Notes: generated by a model from the letters alone, not told the origin. DNA of 64,000 bases from Sipunculus nudus (GCA_026874595.1 CM049308.1:20497867-20561866); one strand, 5' to 3'; positions 43,961 through 56,881 are shown, numbered from the stretch's first letter. Program-made: numbers and translations.

Positions 43961-45432
43961 CTGGTGTCTTAACAACCCTAGGAGCAGTCCAGGCTGAAAT
44001 ACCGTGATTACAATAGTGATGTCACCAAGGCAATAAGGGTTGCCCTTATAAAGTCCATCATTTGGATGCAGCCACTTCATTGCAATAGACCCATAATATC
44101 CGCTTTACGCGTGTCTCTTCGTCTCTGCCTGTCCCTCGAAATCAATACGGGTAATAATAAATCTTTCTCTCTCTCTCTCTCTCTTTTCACTGGAATTTTT
44201 GTTTTAATCTTAGAATGAACACGATAAACTTATTCAAAGACATAAACGAATCAAGGAAATGAGCAAGAGTCAAAATACTCCATATTAAATAAATAAATAT
44301 ATACCCCATATTAAAATGCACTGGTAGAACGAAAGACATGATAAGAACATTTTTTTTCCGTTCTATTTTCTTCTCAGAACCTCGACTGGTCAGGTAGAAA
44401 TACCTTTTTCCTTTGAAAGTGGACACTGAACTTTATTCCTCGTTGTACTAAATTCCCTAAGCCACAGAGTACATTGGCTCACATTTTTATACATAAATTA
44501 CCCAAACTTTCTACAACGATATCTTATTTATGTATACCTTTAATCATTACATATCGCCATCAGAGAGCAATACAGAACAAAGAAGAAAAAATATCAAGCT
44601 TAAATTTCCGGTCCCGGCAGTTCTTTGTGCTGTAGACATAACCTCGTGCATTTACGCATCGGTAGACAGCAAAACAGCTAAGTTATAAACAAACCACCTG
44701 TATAAACACGAGGTTCTGACCTCGACTAGCTGTCAAAGAAAGTGCATTTAATGGGAAGTAACCGTGACTACGTTTCCTTATTCATATACAGAGTTTAATG
44801 GAATCCAGCAGATTACACACAGCAAAGCAAACCCCGATAAAAAGTCATGACATGTAATCATTTTTATAAATTATAATGTATCAGGGCACGCAAGTCTAAA
44901 CTTTTCAAGAGAAAATAATAAATGAGCACGCAGATTTAGACAATATAAGATTATCTACATAAGAATTAAAGATGGGTTTGGCTTTCTGCTACAGTCGGAT
45001 ATTAAATCTGGAAGTTTGATTCAGATTGCAAAGACTAATGGCCCTTAAACATGCATTGGACAGAAAATTACAATACAAGTAATTTGTTATACAGAAAAAT
45101 CTTTTTATCTGATATAATCTACCTAATGCTGACAAAAAAGCTGTATACACACTGTACGTTCTTAATAATACACATAAAGAACACTGTTTTAAAGTTCATT
45201 TCTGAAGTTCAGACGTCTGCTAATGAATTTGTTTTTGTTCCTTTACGATGGGTTGAAACACAGGTTGTTGGGCTTTAGTGTGCTGTGGAAATACCATAAC
45301 ATACCGTTTAATAGCTATTAATTTCCAGAATATCAAATAGATTTGAGCACGCATCACTTGGAAAAAAAACGAACTCGACTTTATCAGAGGTCTTTCTCTC
45401 AGATGCAACAAAGGGAGGTATCCCGATATCTA
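43961..45432. other. AT-rich non-coding stretch with short (CT)n
   Basis: (CT)n at 44166-44184. No exon was supported. Confidence 0.5.
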
Positions 45433-45458
45433 CTCTCTCTCTCTCTCTCTCTCTCTCA
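45433..45458. repeat. (CT)n microsatellite
   Basis: Thirteen CT dinucleotides. Confidence 0.95.
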
Positions 45459-46097
45459 GGTTAATATTATTCGGTAATGTATAATCAAATTTAAACTAAT
45501 TAAACGATCATAATAATCTTAACTATCCGATGCCTATATCATATTGCCTAGACCTCTCGAGTTTTATCGTAGCAAGCGGGGTACATGTACATATATGGAG
45601 TTGTGTAGGCGCGACCATGCGTGTATGACAGACTGGTTCTGTACTTTTTGTTTCTTGTCTGTATGCGACAGGCTGACTCGGTATTCACCATTAATGTATG
45701 GGTATGATGGTAACAATCAGACAATTATGCTCGACCCATTTCCATAACTAATCGTGGTTCCTTTGGGGCCGAGTATATTTAGTATTCTGGGCGCCAAACC
45801 TCTGGAAGACATGACCTTTACCCAGACGTAATTACGTTCAGTTTAATGTTTCGCACCGGACACCTGTGAAATGACCTTTGACAGTGACCCAATTAAAACC
45901 ATATTATCAGGTGAAATAATTTTTATTAAAGTACTAAAATGTCACTTAGGTCTTTGAATATATGTCATTTTATTAGTTGAAATATACTTGCGGGTTTCAT
46001 TGCTAGTTAAGATCTGACTTGTAAAACTTATTTCTGGTTCTAATTTTAATAACAATAAGCTGGTGTAATTTTCCCGACAAGCTGACCAACCAACGTC
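45459..46097. other. non-coding stretch, one unassigned ORF
   Basis: A + strand 67-codon frame at 45544-45747 is Cys-rich in its middle (CRRDHACMTDWFCTFC) but has no ATG near its start, and no splice or poly(A) support. It is not called. Confidence 0.35.
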
Positions 46098-46581
46098 ACT
46101 TGGCAGGCAATTCTCTTACCGTGTGCACGTATTATATTTGCAGGTACGTTTTTAAACATTTTCTGGGTTACCGGTAAAAGTAATAAGTAATATATTTTTT
46201 TTCGATTACTGTTCTGTATAGTACGATTTATTCTAATTATTATTAACATGTACCAAATACGTTATAACCCTTATTCAGATAACTATGTAAACTGGCCATT
46301 GGCTGATAATTTCTGTAGAACCGTCAGTCTTTTTGTCGGAGATGTTATTTCACTTATATGTTCGCCCCTAAGGGAATGTTGCCAAGTATGTAACTTAGAT
46401 TGAGTCTTTACTGTTCGTGCGAATATTGATTGTATTGTGCCATATGAAGTATGAGTCTTTATATATGTGTGAATATTGCTTGTATTGTGTCATATGAATT
46501 AGTGTTGAAACCTTGATGTATATATGTTATAAGGGACTTGGTAGGCAATTCTCTTACCGTGTGCACGTATTATATTTGCAG
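46098..46581. repeat. 46-bp direct repeats flanking a 392-bp spacer
   Basis: 46098-46143 and 46536-46581 are identical except for one base (C/T at the seventh position). Both run from ACTTGG to TTTGCAG. The spacer contains its own 51-bp tandem pair (46401 and 46452, both starting TGAGTCTTTA). The sequence between the direct repeats shows no long inverted ends or coding region. Confidence 0.9.
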
Positions 46582-47129
46582 TTAATAAAGGATGTGCATC
46601 TGACCAGGGTGGTTACTGAACCGTTAACAGCCCAACGCAAAAAAAAACCCAAAAAAACATTTGTTTGGGAGACCCTGTTACACGTGTATATATATGCATT
46701 ATTTTAAAGCTAAGTATAGATGCATCATGGGATTAACAATAAGATAACAATAAGGTGATTTGCACAGGACTCTGACTTTTACTTAGGTTCCAGATAACTC
46801 GGACCGGAAAAGGTAGACTTGGACTAGAACCTTAAGCACACAGACACGGATATCGTGAACTCGAATACATCACTGAAATTAATCTCGAAGAGTGTCATGT
46901 GATAATAATTTCCCTGAACGCATCGCTAGATAAATTAGCACCTGCTTAAGAGAAAAAACACCTGGTACAGGAGATAGGAACGACGCCAAGACCAAATTGC
47001 AATTATAAGTGACGACAGCCTAAAGGCACATGCAGTTTACATAGCTCTATCTGGTTTTGTTTTATCCTTTCATTTTTAGGCACACCCGGAGGAAATTGCT
47101 TCAGTGTTCTTGCAGGGTATTTTCCCCGC
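46582..47129. other. non-coding stretch
   Basis: Nothing recognised. Confidence 0.45.
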
Positions 47130-47420
47130 AGCAATGAGAGTGGGCCCACCGTGGTTTATATTTATATGGAGTCACGGCTTCTTTGGCAATAAGGTCAAGG
47201 TCAAACTAAATAACAGGTGCAAATCTCTAAGACTAATGTTGTGTCCAGATTTCAGCTTTCAAAAGCAGCCATATAGAGATCCGGCATAAACAGAAAATGG
47301 TGGAATAAAGAATAAATTAAAAAGTTTGCAATCGATTGATTTACCCTTATATGAATATAGAAATAACCTCATCAACCTCTATAGCTTCTATTAGCCTCCT
47401 AGTCCCATGGGTGACCTCGA
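47130..47420 (+). repeat. dispersed repeat family Y, copy 1
   Basis: Blocks AATAAGGTCAAGGTCAAA, AAATCTCTAA, TTGTGTCCAGATTTCAGC, TTTCAAAAGC, ATCGATTGATTTACCC and CTCATCAACC recur in this order at 54.7 and 60.0 kb. Non-coding. Confidence 0.75.
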
Positions 47421-48559
47421 GTGCACTTTGTATGTAGCATATTTTGACAGTCGGATTTGCAACACATACAGGGCTTCCGAGAGAAATTTTTCGAGGTTTC
47501 ACAAAATGGTTTACGGGCCCCCGCCCCTTTTCTCGTTATTATAATCATTCAGTTTCAGACAAATCTCTATTTCGCTTATTGAAGCGATACTTAAGAATGG
47601 ACTGTTAAGAAGGGATAATTGTTTTTTTTTCTAAATTTAATGTAACGTATAGCCTAATATATATACTGTACCTAATATAATTAACTGAAAAAAAGTCATA
47701 TGAAGGTCTTAGCAGCCATCCATATAACCACAAGGTAAGCAACGACAACGCACAAGAATTTACCCACTCAACAGTCTGCGCCTCTTGTGCTATATGTATT
47801 ATCAACAACAATACTATCTCGATAAAGACTAACCCTATTAGATTTTGGAAGAATAAAACAAATATTTACAGGAACAGAGTGAGGGGTATAAACAGTTTGA
47901 TAGATCACCACATACCGTCACAGCCTAGGCGAATGCAGATACGTCTGACTTTTTTAATATACAATATCACACAGTTTACATTTAACAGCTTTGCATCATG
48001 TTTCACCAAACTGATCGAAAGCATCCATACCTGGATTGTCACAATAATAAGAAGCTGTATGGGTTCGTGAAAAGTTGATAATCGACATTATATATAGCAT
48101 GCATTTATAAAGAGCAGGGGAGTTGTAAAGAAAATGGAAGCAATCCCACCTCCCACACACACATACATACACACACTCGCACATACACACAGAAAAGCGT
48201 CCAAATAAATAAAAATATAATAATAATAAAAATGGCCTCTCTACTGAATCGTTTTATATTCTGTGTAAACCAATAAATAAATCTGGTCCTTTGAATAATT
48301 CTATCTACGAATACTTTATATTAACAAAAGCAACTGACCTACAACATAAATATGATATTCATATTTGAGTTTATACTTAAAACAAATTAAAAGATTAATT
48401 TGAAAAGAAACGGGATATATTTCCAAGGGAAACAGACCTTTGGGTCATATAGAATGAAAGCAAATAAATATTTACTTTGGTTACTTACTTCTATGGATGA
48501 GCTGAACTAAATATAAGTCTAAACGATTGGCCTTGCAATTCTGTTATACCGTAACTAAC
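47421..48559. other. AT-rich non-coding stretch with short (AC)n
   Basis: Imperfect CACA/TACA repeats lie near 48156-48192. No exon was supported. Confidence 0.5.
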
Positions 48560-49345
48560 GTGTACTATCACTCCGGAATTTCTGCATTTTCAAGTATTCT
48601 GTTGGGCCCTAAGAACCCCTGGCCCATCCGGGCCCTTTGGACCGAACAGGTAAAAATCTATAAATATAAACTAGCTAAAGCAGTTTAAAGACAAAGGATA
48701 CTTCATCGCAAGCCTGTTCTTGTGCCCTTGGAAACTCCTGGGACCGAAACCCAAAAGCCCTTCCGATCACTCCCGATTAAAAACTCTATAAGCTAAAAAA
48801 CTAAGTTCGGCATTTACAAACATTTAATATTGCCGTATAGGATACTCCAAGCTCTAGCTGGGCCCCTTTGGATCACACGAATGAAAGCTATATACATGCA
48901 AGACAACACCAAAGCTAAAAAAAAAGATTTTCTCATTTCAATTATATTCTGGTGTTCTTTACATAAAGGACACTCTTTACGGGCCCGGGCCCCTTTAGAC
49001 CACATCCTGATTTCATCATTTTTGAGTATTTCTTGTGCTTATTGAACATTTCTAAGCTGAAATAAAAAATAAATGAGATTTATACATTTTCAAACGTATC
49101 ATTCGGCCCTATGGGTAATTTTGGGGAGGCACGGGCCCCATTAGGCATCCGGGTTAATTCCGATTAAAAATAATATATATGCCACTCCGATGACAGTCGG
49201 GACATCCGTATTTTCGCACATTGCATGTGCCCTACACACCCGGACAACTCGGTCCCTGTCGGGGTCTCCTAACTTAAATTTATATAAGCTTAAATAAAAA
49301 CTAAATGAGACTTTTACATTTTCAAACATATCATTATCTATATAA
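48560..49345. repeat. decayed tandem array with GGGCCC motifs
   Basis: GGGCCC or GGGCCCC occurs at about 48605, 48628, 48860, 48980, 48986 and 49134 in otherwise AT-rich DNA. Each is followed by a TTTGGA or TTTAGACC-like stretch, then A-rich AAGCTAAA sequence. Two units are clearly homologous: AAGCTGAAATAAAAAATAAA at 49053 and AAGCTTAAATAAAAACTAAA at 49286, each continuing TGAGA..TTTTACATTTTCAAAC, 233 bp apart. This may be two ~117-bp periods. Confidence 0.65.
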
Positions 49346-50035
49346 TCTATATATTCTGCTCTAAAGGAAATTCCTGAACACATACGGTACCTAGAATTTC
49401 AACAGTTTAGGCTTTTCGCAGTGCATATGCTAACTCTGGTATAATACACTATAGTAATACTACTTTTCATGAAGACACCTTTGACTGTTTAATACTCGTA
49501 CAAAACAAATGATAAATTAAATTACGTTTGATCAAAGCAGTAGCATTGTCAGTCATTGCCGCAGATTAGAAAAAAAACCAGAACCGTTCCAACATTAATA
49601 TTACAAGCGATCAAGTCCTGGTAGCTGGTCCTAAATGAACGTATTACTTTCTAGATTCTGTGTCATTATGTTTGGCCTGATAGTTCTAAGTCTGGCGCCA
49701 GAAATCGTCCAAATATTGATTATTAGTCTCGATGGCCAGAAAAGTCGACGTGAAGTAGATCTATAAGGCATCCATCTTGGTCTTCTGAGGACAAATGTAG
49801 GATACCGTAACGAATAGACTTTACGCAAGAAAACGGATCAAATCCTTCGAGAGGCGACCTCAGCAGACTTGCTAGTTTAAGCACCTAATGCCAGTAGAGG
49901 ATATGACTTTCTTTTATATTATAATATGAAAATTTAGATATCATTTGAATGAAGCAAGGGAACAGAAAAACGCGTGGATATTTCTCTTATTTCCCTACAT
50001 TATGGTTCTTTTTTTAAGAATCTATATAGTACCGG
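49346..50035. other. non-coding stretch
   Basis: A 40-codon + strand frame near 49655-49790 encodes a short hydrophobic stretch (MFGLIVLSLAPEIVQILII) without splice or start-context support. Not called. Confidence 0.35.
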
Positions 50036-50460
50036 TTGAATACATGTATATTTTATTTGGTTTGCTTTTAAATATATTGGTTTACCCGAGGAAACTGAAC
50101 TGATCTCGGAAGTGAACTTAGATAAATTTGGAGCCTAGTAGCGATAGGGATAGTATGTATATTTATGTTATTTTGGTTTGTATTTAAACATTTTTTATAA
50201 AGGATAGGTCCATTGCCTGTTGGTGGCGCTGTCTATTGAATGTGGGTGAAGGTATCCATATGATAAGAATGATATGTTATTAAGTCTTCCGGATGTCCGG
50301 TTTTATATGCACGGGGTTAGGAATAATCCAGAAGTTATATAACCTGTCGTAATGACATTGTATTTTAAAGTAATTGAATTAGAGCGATAGGGGATGTATG
50401 TATATCATATATATCATATTTGGTTTGTATTTTAAAATCTAGGTGTTTATAGCTCTAATA
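50036..50460. repeat. diverged tandem segments with TTTGGTTTGTATTT
   Basis: GTATATTTTATTTGGTTTGC (50046), GTATATTTATGTTATTTTGG (50156) and GTATATCATATATATCATAT (50398) each run into TTGGTTTG(T/C)(A/T)TTT. The last two are preceded by GAGC.TAG.AGCGATAGGG-like sequence about 258 bp apart. Confidence 0.6.
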
Positions 50461-51699
50461 CTCGTTCTGTTAACGTCTTTCACAATTTACTGTTTTGCTC
50501 ACGTGCATTGTATGAAATAAGTCTGATCGATATACTCACCACAGCCGAAATCACGGTCATTCAAAAACTTCCAGCTCGCCAGCAATTATGAAAATTTATT
50601 ATTTGAGGCTTTATTTTTCATAATTCGCTATGGCTTTCTTATATACGGTCCATGTGGTTCCAGCGAACCTCAGCATCTCCTTCATATTAATGAAATACCG
50701 TTATACAGGTAACCCTTGCGCATGCGTATACATCATAACGAACTTTAAGAATTTAGCATCTAAATCATTGACCTAATTTTTAACATAAAATCGATTCAGT
50801 GATAGAACAGATTAAAACAGATGCATATGCATATGCATTCCTGTAAAGTCTGCTTTCGTATTATATATCAGTGACAGTGGCTATTGGGTATAATTGTATG
50901 CAAATATATTTCAAGAGCATGCACAATTTTACAATGATTCCCGCTACCTTATGGAAGAGTCAACTTTGGCAACAAATCTTTAACCACAAAACTGCATTAA
51001 AGATAGAGAAAAAATAATGGGTAACATATATCTTTTTTAACTAAATTGTATTTTACAGCATGGTAGCTGGTTGCTTTGTACGTGATATGCTGCGTGTGAT
51101 TTTGTATTGTGAAATATCACATTTTCAGGGGAATACAGAAAAATACAGGTATACACGCAGTGGTTTGTAGATCAGTTAATTCATTGAAAATAAACACGGC
51201 AGACGTGATTGGTATGATTCTCAATTAAATAAAACGTAAACTAATAGAAACTTTATTTCATTTTCAACTTGCATATTTAGGACAGTAAGTCAAGCAATAT
51301 CATGTTTTCCTCAGGTTTCGCCCTAGCCCAATTTGCATTGCATGTAATCTGATTCCGTTCTCTTAACGTGTCATTGACAGGTCATGCAATATCCACTTAT
51401 GAAGAAAACTGACCAGAATGGATCTTAAATAAGGGAATTATACTGTTCATTCATGGAGAAAATCTCTTAATGTGTTTATATTTTTATATTATCTATACAA
51501 ACAAACCTTTCCAAATATATATGTGCTAATAATTCTTATCCTCAAGCTTAAATTTTAATTAAGCTGAGTGTGTAGGATTCTGCTGGGCGAATTGACGATT
51601 AAGGTACTATTTTGCTTGTTCATACTCTCTAACGCCTCTCCAAGGTGAAATACCAGCTTCATGTATTCTTTTTCATAACATATGATATTTTTTACTCAC
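50461..51699. other. non-coding; one weak + strand exon candidate
   Basis: A strong acceptor (AACTAAATTGTATTTTACAG ending 51059) opens a 31-codon frame starting ATGGTAGCTGG with a possible donor ACAG/GTATAC near 51150. A minus-strand donor GCTGTG/GTGAGT lies near 50545. Neither was strong enough to call as a gene. Confidence 0.35.
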
Positions 51700-51801
51700 A
51701 CATGTGTGGGAAAATCTCAGAGGGAGAAATTTCCCTTCAGGGGAAAAAAGTTCCATAAATTTCCTTGAGCTGATAACAGAAAGCATTTCAGAGCAGCTCC
51801 C
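51700..51801 (-). CDS. candidate internal exon, unidentified protein
   Basis: An acceptor with a good pyrimidine tract (CTGATTTGCTTCAATGCTCAG, ending 51802) and a donor ACATGT/GTGAGTAAA (51699) enclose exactly 34 codons in phase 0-0. The peptide includes SCSEMLSVISSRKFMELFS and PEGKFLPLRFSHTC. One alternative frame closes immediately and the other near the end. The family is unrecognised. It lies 0.2 kb downstream of another minus-strand candidate, but their phases do not join directly. Confidence 0.28.
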
Positions 51802-51998
51802 CTGAGCATTGAAGCAAATCAGGAAAAACGTCGATGTTTTCCAGCCGACAGACACATCAGTTTTGCCACTATATGTATATCTGCTTTCTTGCGCTGGGAA
51901 GTAAACATTTGTCAGACCATTTGATTGCCTCTGGACATGACGATAGATTCACTGAGGAAAGAGTCTGACGGTGTTCGGATCGTTAGATCCACGTTCAC

Positions 51999-52132
51999 CC
52001 GCCTCCGGGGTCGGCTGTAGTAGAAAAGATTAGGACAGACGCCAAAGACTCTGTGTACCATAGCTCTGCCAACAGGAAACATTGACCTTTTCCAATGCCG
52101 GCACCCAATGAGCAATCTGTGTGCTTATAGTC
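51999..52132 (-). CDS. candidate exon in GC-rich patch, frame ambiguous
   Basis: A strong acceptor (CAAATTTCGATTTATCTCCAG, ending 52133) and a fair donor GGCGG/GTGAAC (51998) bracket a 134-nt exon. In phase 0 it starts DYKHTDCSLGAGIGKGQ and stays open to the donor. A second frame beginning LLIGCRHWKRSMFPVGRAMV stays open past the donor to a TGA at 51912 and looks equally protein-like, ending SESIVMSRGNQMV. That frame would need the weaker AGCACACAG acceptor 14 nt downstream. The GC content stands out from the flanks. The protein family is unknown. Confidence 0.33.
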
Positions 52133-54699
52133 CTGGAGATAAATCGAAATTTGAAAACAAGGTGAAGTTTCTGTCATTTTTTCTGTCAATTTCGTTACAA
52201 TAAAATTGCCAAATAAAATGTAATTAAATTTTACTCAGATATTTGTAAAATATTATTTTAATATAAAATAAATAAATAATATGAAAATATACGTCCTCCT
52301 TCATGTTACATGCAAACAGACCCATGTTCATAAGATGATACTTTTTAAAGGTGAAAAATACATATTTTAGCGAAAACTTTATTTGATAAAACATTCTATA
52401 TAACACAGGATGAATTTAAGCCTCCCTCACCAAGTGTAATCAGGACGATAATCAGAACGGGTATTATTGCTTTAAAGTCAGGGTATGAATTTTATGAAGT
52501 ACTTAAATAGTGATCACGCTGCATTTTTCCTTAATCCATCAATCCACTGGCTGAGGCAGTGGCACAGTGTCAATACTTTTCCGAACAATATAATCGCGAT
52601 ATTTCGGGGTAGAAATAATTTGACAATTAACGAAATACCTATCTCTCGGACCTGGCAGCCGCATACGATAAAGACGGTCTTTGAAAGCAGCTGGTTTGTA
52701 GGAAGTAAAACGAATGTTTGGTGATCACGTGGTCAGGAAACCAAGGTCAGCCAAGGGAAGGTCATTGGCCGTAACTTTACTAATTGAGGAACGTACCTGT
52801 GATACTAGTATTTAAAATGGCTTTATAGAATCATATTTAAAATCTTTTAAACTCGTTGTAATTGTGAATTGTGGGTCGTAATAGCTTAAAATCTAGAAGG
52901 CATATTGCGTGGAATTTTGATGGAGTGAGTACACAGTAGTACTAACTAGTCTTGGAACAAGGGTCTTTCGGATCCAAACACCTCTCACCGCCTGGCTAGG
53001 TCCGGGCGAACACGTGGGTCACCTCTGTTTTCATGATTCAAGTGTGGGAACCAAGTGTTTACTACATCTGCCGCCTGTTACTCAGGTAGCTGCTGACTGT
53101 TTGTCAGAAGTTAAATTATTTCTTAAGGTATATAGACCTTTAACACCTGTCCTGCCGTCTCTAGCGAGGCACGAACCGCTCGCTATCTCTGTATAGTCCA
53201 AATCTCACATCGGCCTTACTGTGGTATTACAAAGATTGATATATAAACACGTAACGATTTCCTCAGTTGCAAGTCTAATTTTAAATGGCAATTTTTAGAT
53301 AAAATCAAATAAAATTACCCAGGTATAGAGAGACAACTCAAAACCAAAAGTTAAATATTTTTTTCTGAATATACCTCTTTGTGTAACAAATTTGTTATTG
53401 ATAAAACAAGAATTTTATAATGTAAGCTACAACAATATACAAACATATATATATGAATAAACGAATTGATTGTAGATTTAAAAGCATGAAACTTCCATTT
53501 AACTTCAATGACAATCCTTCTAATACCACATCCAAATATAGCATTTATCAGGAGATTTGGAAACGGAAAAACAATCGGTATGTCTGCCAGTCTCTCACGC
53601 TTCCTTGCACGAATAACGGGCTCTTGTTTAAATCAAATGTGAAAGCAATAACGTGAGGCCATCCCAAAGGATTAACTCTCTCCTCCAAATCCCAGACTCC
53701 CCCGCTCCCATCACGTAAAAACGTCCACACTTCACAGAAAATCAGGTCAACGATAAATAGGTTGTAGACGACAGGGGGCAAGGTACAGGATTATTTTTTT
53801 CAGTTACCCTTGATCACCTGATTTGTATCCCATAATTCTCCGCATGAGTTTCCGCCACGCCATTTTCCTACCTTTAACATGGTTCTTCATACCGAAGAAA
53901 GCGTAGAGGATTTATATGTCCTATTAAAATGGCCAAATTATAGATAGAAAAGTGACATGGGATTCCGTAGTTATTAAAAGTGGAAAACAAATAAATAACA
54001 ATACAAGATGTATGCAATCGCTAGAGTAGCCTCGACCACCAGAACACGCCCCACCGCCAATGCTGCTTCTTACCCACAATGCCCCGATCTTAACCCGCCC
54101 CCTTTCCAGTAATTATTAATACAGGCAAACGCGTGCACGGAAAGGCATTTTCATTTTGTACCAATCCGTTTGAAAGGTAAACGTTAATTTAGTAGCTGAT
54201 AAGTAGTAAAAAACATAACACAAAAACATCAAATATTTTCGCGCATTACAGTAACCTGGACACTCGGAACTCCTCGGCTGAATTCGTATTCTAACCGAGA
54301 TTATCGAATCTGAGGCGAGTGTAACTTGGAAATGTCCATACAGCCTTACTGGTACTGCACTGAGCAGCGGAGCCATAATAGAACCATTTGATATGATGGT
54401 AGGATGCATCTTAAGCGGAAAGGCAAATATTTAAAAGGAAAGAGAAAATGAATGCCTATACGTTTGAAAGGTAAAAATTTCAAATAATTACGTTTCCTGA
54501 CTCAGAAACGCTACGTAGCTTGAACATTATCGGAATCTATTGTCTGTGACTATTAGTCCTGTGACTTTTAGGCTTATATGAATGGCAAATAATCAAAGGT
54601 ACACGTACGACCTAAAAAATAAGGTTTGGGTAAAAAATATAAAAACAAGGTGCACATCTGTCAATTATATTTAATATTTTGCAGAAAAGTCACTTTTTA
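52133..54699. other. AT-rich non-coding stretch
   Basis: No supported exon. A slightly GC-richer patch at 52960-53060 and another at 54010-54110 gave no usable splice pair. Confidence 0.45.
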
Positions 54700-55110
54700 T
54701 TAATCAGCAATATTGGAGATCTAGCGCAAACAGGAACTGGAATAGGCGAAAATTGATAATCTTCTTGGAGTGTAAAATCTCGGAAATGAGGTAACAAAAT
54801 AAAAAAATCATGTGCAAATCTGTGACCTGGGACTAAACGTGTTGTACATTTCAGCTTTTGAACATTAGCCATTTTGCAAAGAGGGACATATTTGGGCGAT
54901 AATAGAGAACCTGCTACGGAGTGTAGGGTCCTGAGAGAGACCTAGGACTAGTAATGTGGCCCAAATTTCAGCTTTCGAAAATCAAACATGAATGGCAATA
55001 TAAATAAAATTAAAAAATGAAAACAGAAAAAAAATCGATGGATTTGAACCACATAAATTGTTTTACCTAAACTTGAAGAAATAAATAGGGGTTTATAAGT
55101 ACGATGAAGA
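54700..55110 (+). repeat. dispersed repeat family Y, copy 2
   Basis: Contains two nested versions of the family signature: a TTGGAGATCTAGCGCAAACA block and GGCGATAATAGAG, then GTGGCCCAAATTTCAGCTTT, CGAAAATCAAACATG, ATCGATGGATTTG and a later AATAGGGGTTTATAAG. It matches 60010-60310 closely in order. Confidence 0.75.
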
Positions 55111-56478
55111 GATTGAATGAAATGTTTGGCGTCGTTCGGCATCTCTTTACATCCCCACTAATCTGAAGGTACACACGCATATATTTTCATTTAGTTCTTA
55201 TTTTCATATATTTTCTGCCCTGCCAGTTACCTTACACCGGTGTTATGTTTATTCATTTGCGAGCCAATTATACAATGAATAATTATAAATACTTATTATA
55301 TAAAAGTGGTTGCAAATTTATTCATGTGAAACATATTGAAAACGTTAAGTATTATGTGTAACACTGGATGGGTTGAGGTAATTTTAATGATACTCTTATC
55401 CAGGCCCAGCACACTCCTGTCACATTTTGACCGAATTTCTCACTGGACCTCTAGCGGAGATTTTAGTCATATCATATACCAGTGCCAACCAATTATCGAT
55501 CGCTGTTAAATAAAATTACAATGTTCAGTACAACCACAGCTTGGGATTCACGAATAGGCCAAAGGAAAATTAATGCTAACCATTCCACTGTCTCGTAACG
55601 AGCTATATTTAACCACGTTTTCCTGTGCAATGCCGTTATATTGAGTTTCTGATGACGTAAACCTTGTAGATTATGTAACTTAATGACAACCTCTTTTGTC
55701 TGGCAAACGTCTTCAGAATTTCTGTCTGGTGGTTGTCTTTACTGGCCGTTCTTCCCTGTATAATCTCAGGACTATCGGGTCGGGCTGAGACATCTAATCC
55801 ACTTATTGCCCAAGGACAAGTTTTTCTTTCCTCTCCAACAACTATATTTGGTTATCAGGAGTTAAAGAACAAAACACATGTAAGGCCTAAAGGGCCTTAT
55901 AATCAATATAGGGGCAAAGATAGCTCCAATACCAGAATTTTATTTTTATATCTCTTTCATAAGGCTTATGATAATGTAAGAGTGAATTACATGTAATGTT
56001 ATAATAAGATGCTCAGAATTTCTGATTCTCTACATATGAGAGATTACGGAGAACAAGGAAGCAATCCTCGGAGAATGCGTGGAAATACAACACTGTTTCA
56101 TGATAATAGGCCTTTTCACCGAGCATACGCATAACGTTTAATGCTCATCTATAGTTTTTAGGTTCAATGAACAGGTATTGAGGATTTTTTCAAGTAAATT
56201 CAACTACCAGTCCAAGGCTCCATCTTCATAAAAATAAAGGTGATATTTACTTTTATCATTAGCGATATCACTAAATCATTATTATCCATACAACGGACCC
56301 GTCAAGATTCGCTGGCAGGTGGCACTAGTGAGGTGTAAATGCATATTTCTCGCCATTATTTTTATATTCGCCGCATCCACCTTTTCGAATCTATCACAGT
56401 ACTTCAGTCCAAATGTGCAAGGACTCTACGACACGGCTACATCCTGCGATTTGACTTGATATGTATTCTTATGCACAG
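55111..56478. other. non-coding; one weak + strand candidate at 55.7 kb
   Basis: A frame from about 55711 after CGTCTTCAG encodes a hydrophobic stretch (LSLLAVLPCIISGLSG) followed by polar sequence to 55996, but has no ATG and no donor support. Left uncalled. Confidence 0.35.
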
Positions 56479-56587
56479 GGCACATTGCATTGAGGGATGT
56501 CGAGTCCATGCTCTGTGCTATCTTGAAAGCCTATATGACAGAGCCATGATACATCATAATGAAAATGCGGATGAAGCTGATGATTGA
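56479..56587 (+). CDS. possible terminal exon, frame ambiguous
   Basis: An acceptor (ATATGTATTCTTATGCACAG) ends at 56478. Two frames after it look protein-like: one reads HIALRDVESMLCAILKAYM to a TGA near 56549, the other AHCIEGCRVHALCYLESLYD and an acidic tail to a TGA at 56585-56587. No polyadenylation signal is close. Either a short last exon or coincidence. Confidence 0.22.
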
Positions 56588-56877
56588 ATGTCCAGTTAAA
56601 ACTGCCAATATCTGAACTGCGTATTATGATATTATACTTACGCATAATTCTTACACATATAGACCTGTATCAAACATTCACAAGCTAGAGGTTTCATAGG
56701 TGTTCTGAAATGGGGCCTCATATAATTCATAATATTATTGTAAAGGCTTTTGTAACCTCTATATCACTATTCACTCTCTCATTACACGTTCTGTGCATTA
56801 GTGTACAGCTTATTCATCTCTGATTGTCTACCTGTTTCTTCATTCAGTCTCCATGACTGTCAGTCCCGTATTCACAA

Positions 56878-56881
<4 letters not shown>
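56588..56881. other. AT-rich non-coding stretch
   Basis: Nothing recognised. Confidence 0.45.

Noticed and set aside
45544-45747. Cys-rich 67-codon ORF
   Set aside because: No ATG start, splice site or secretion signal. Cys spacing matches no family I know.
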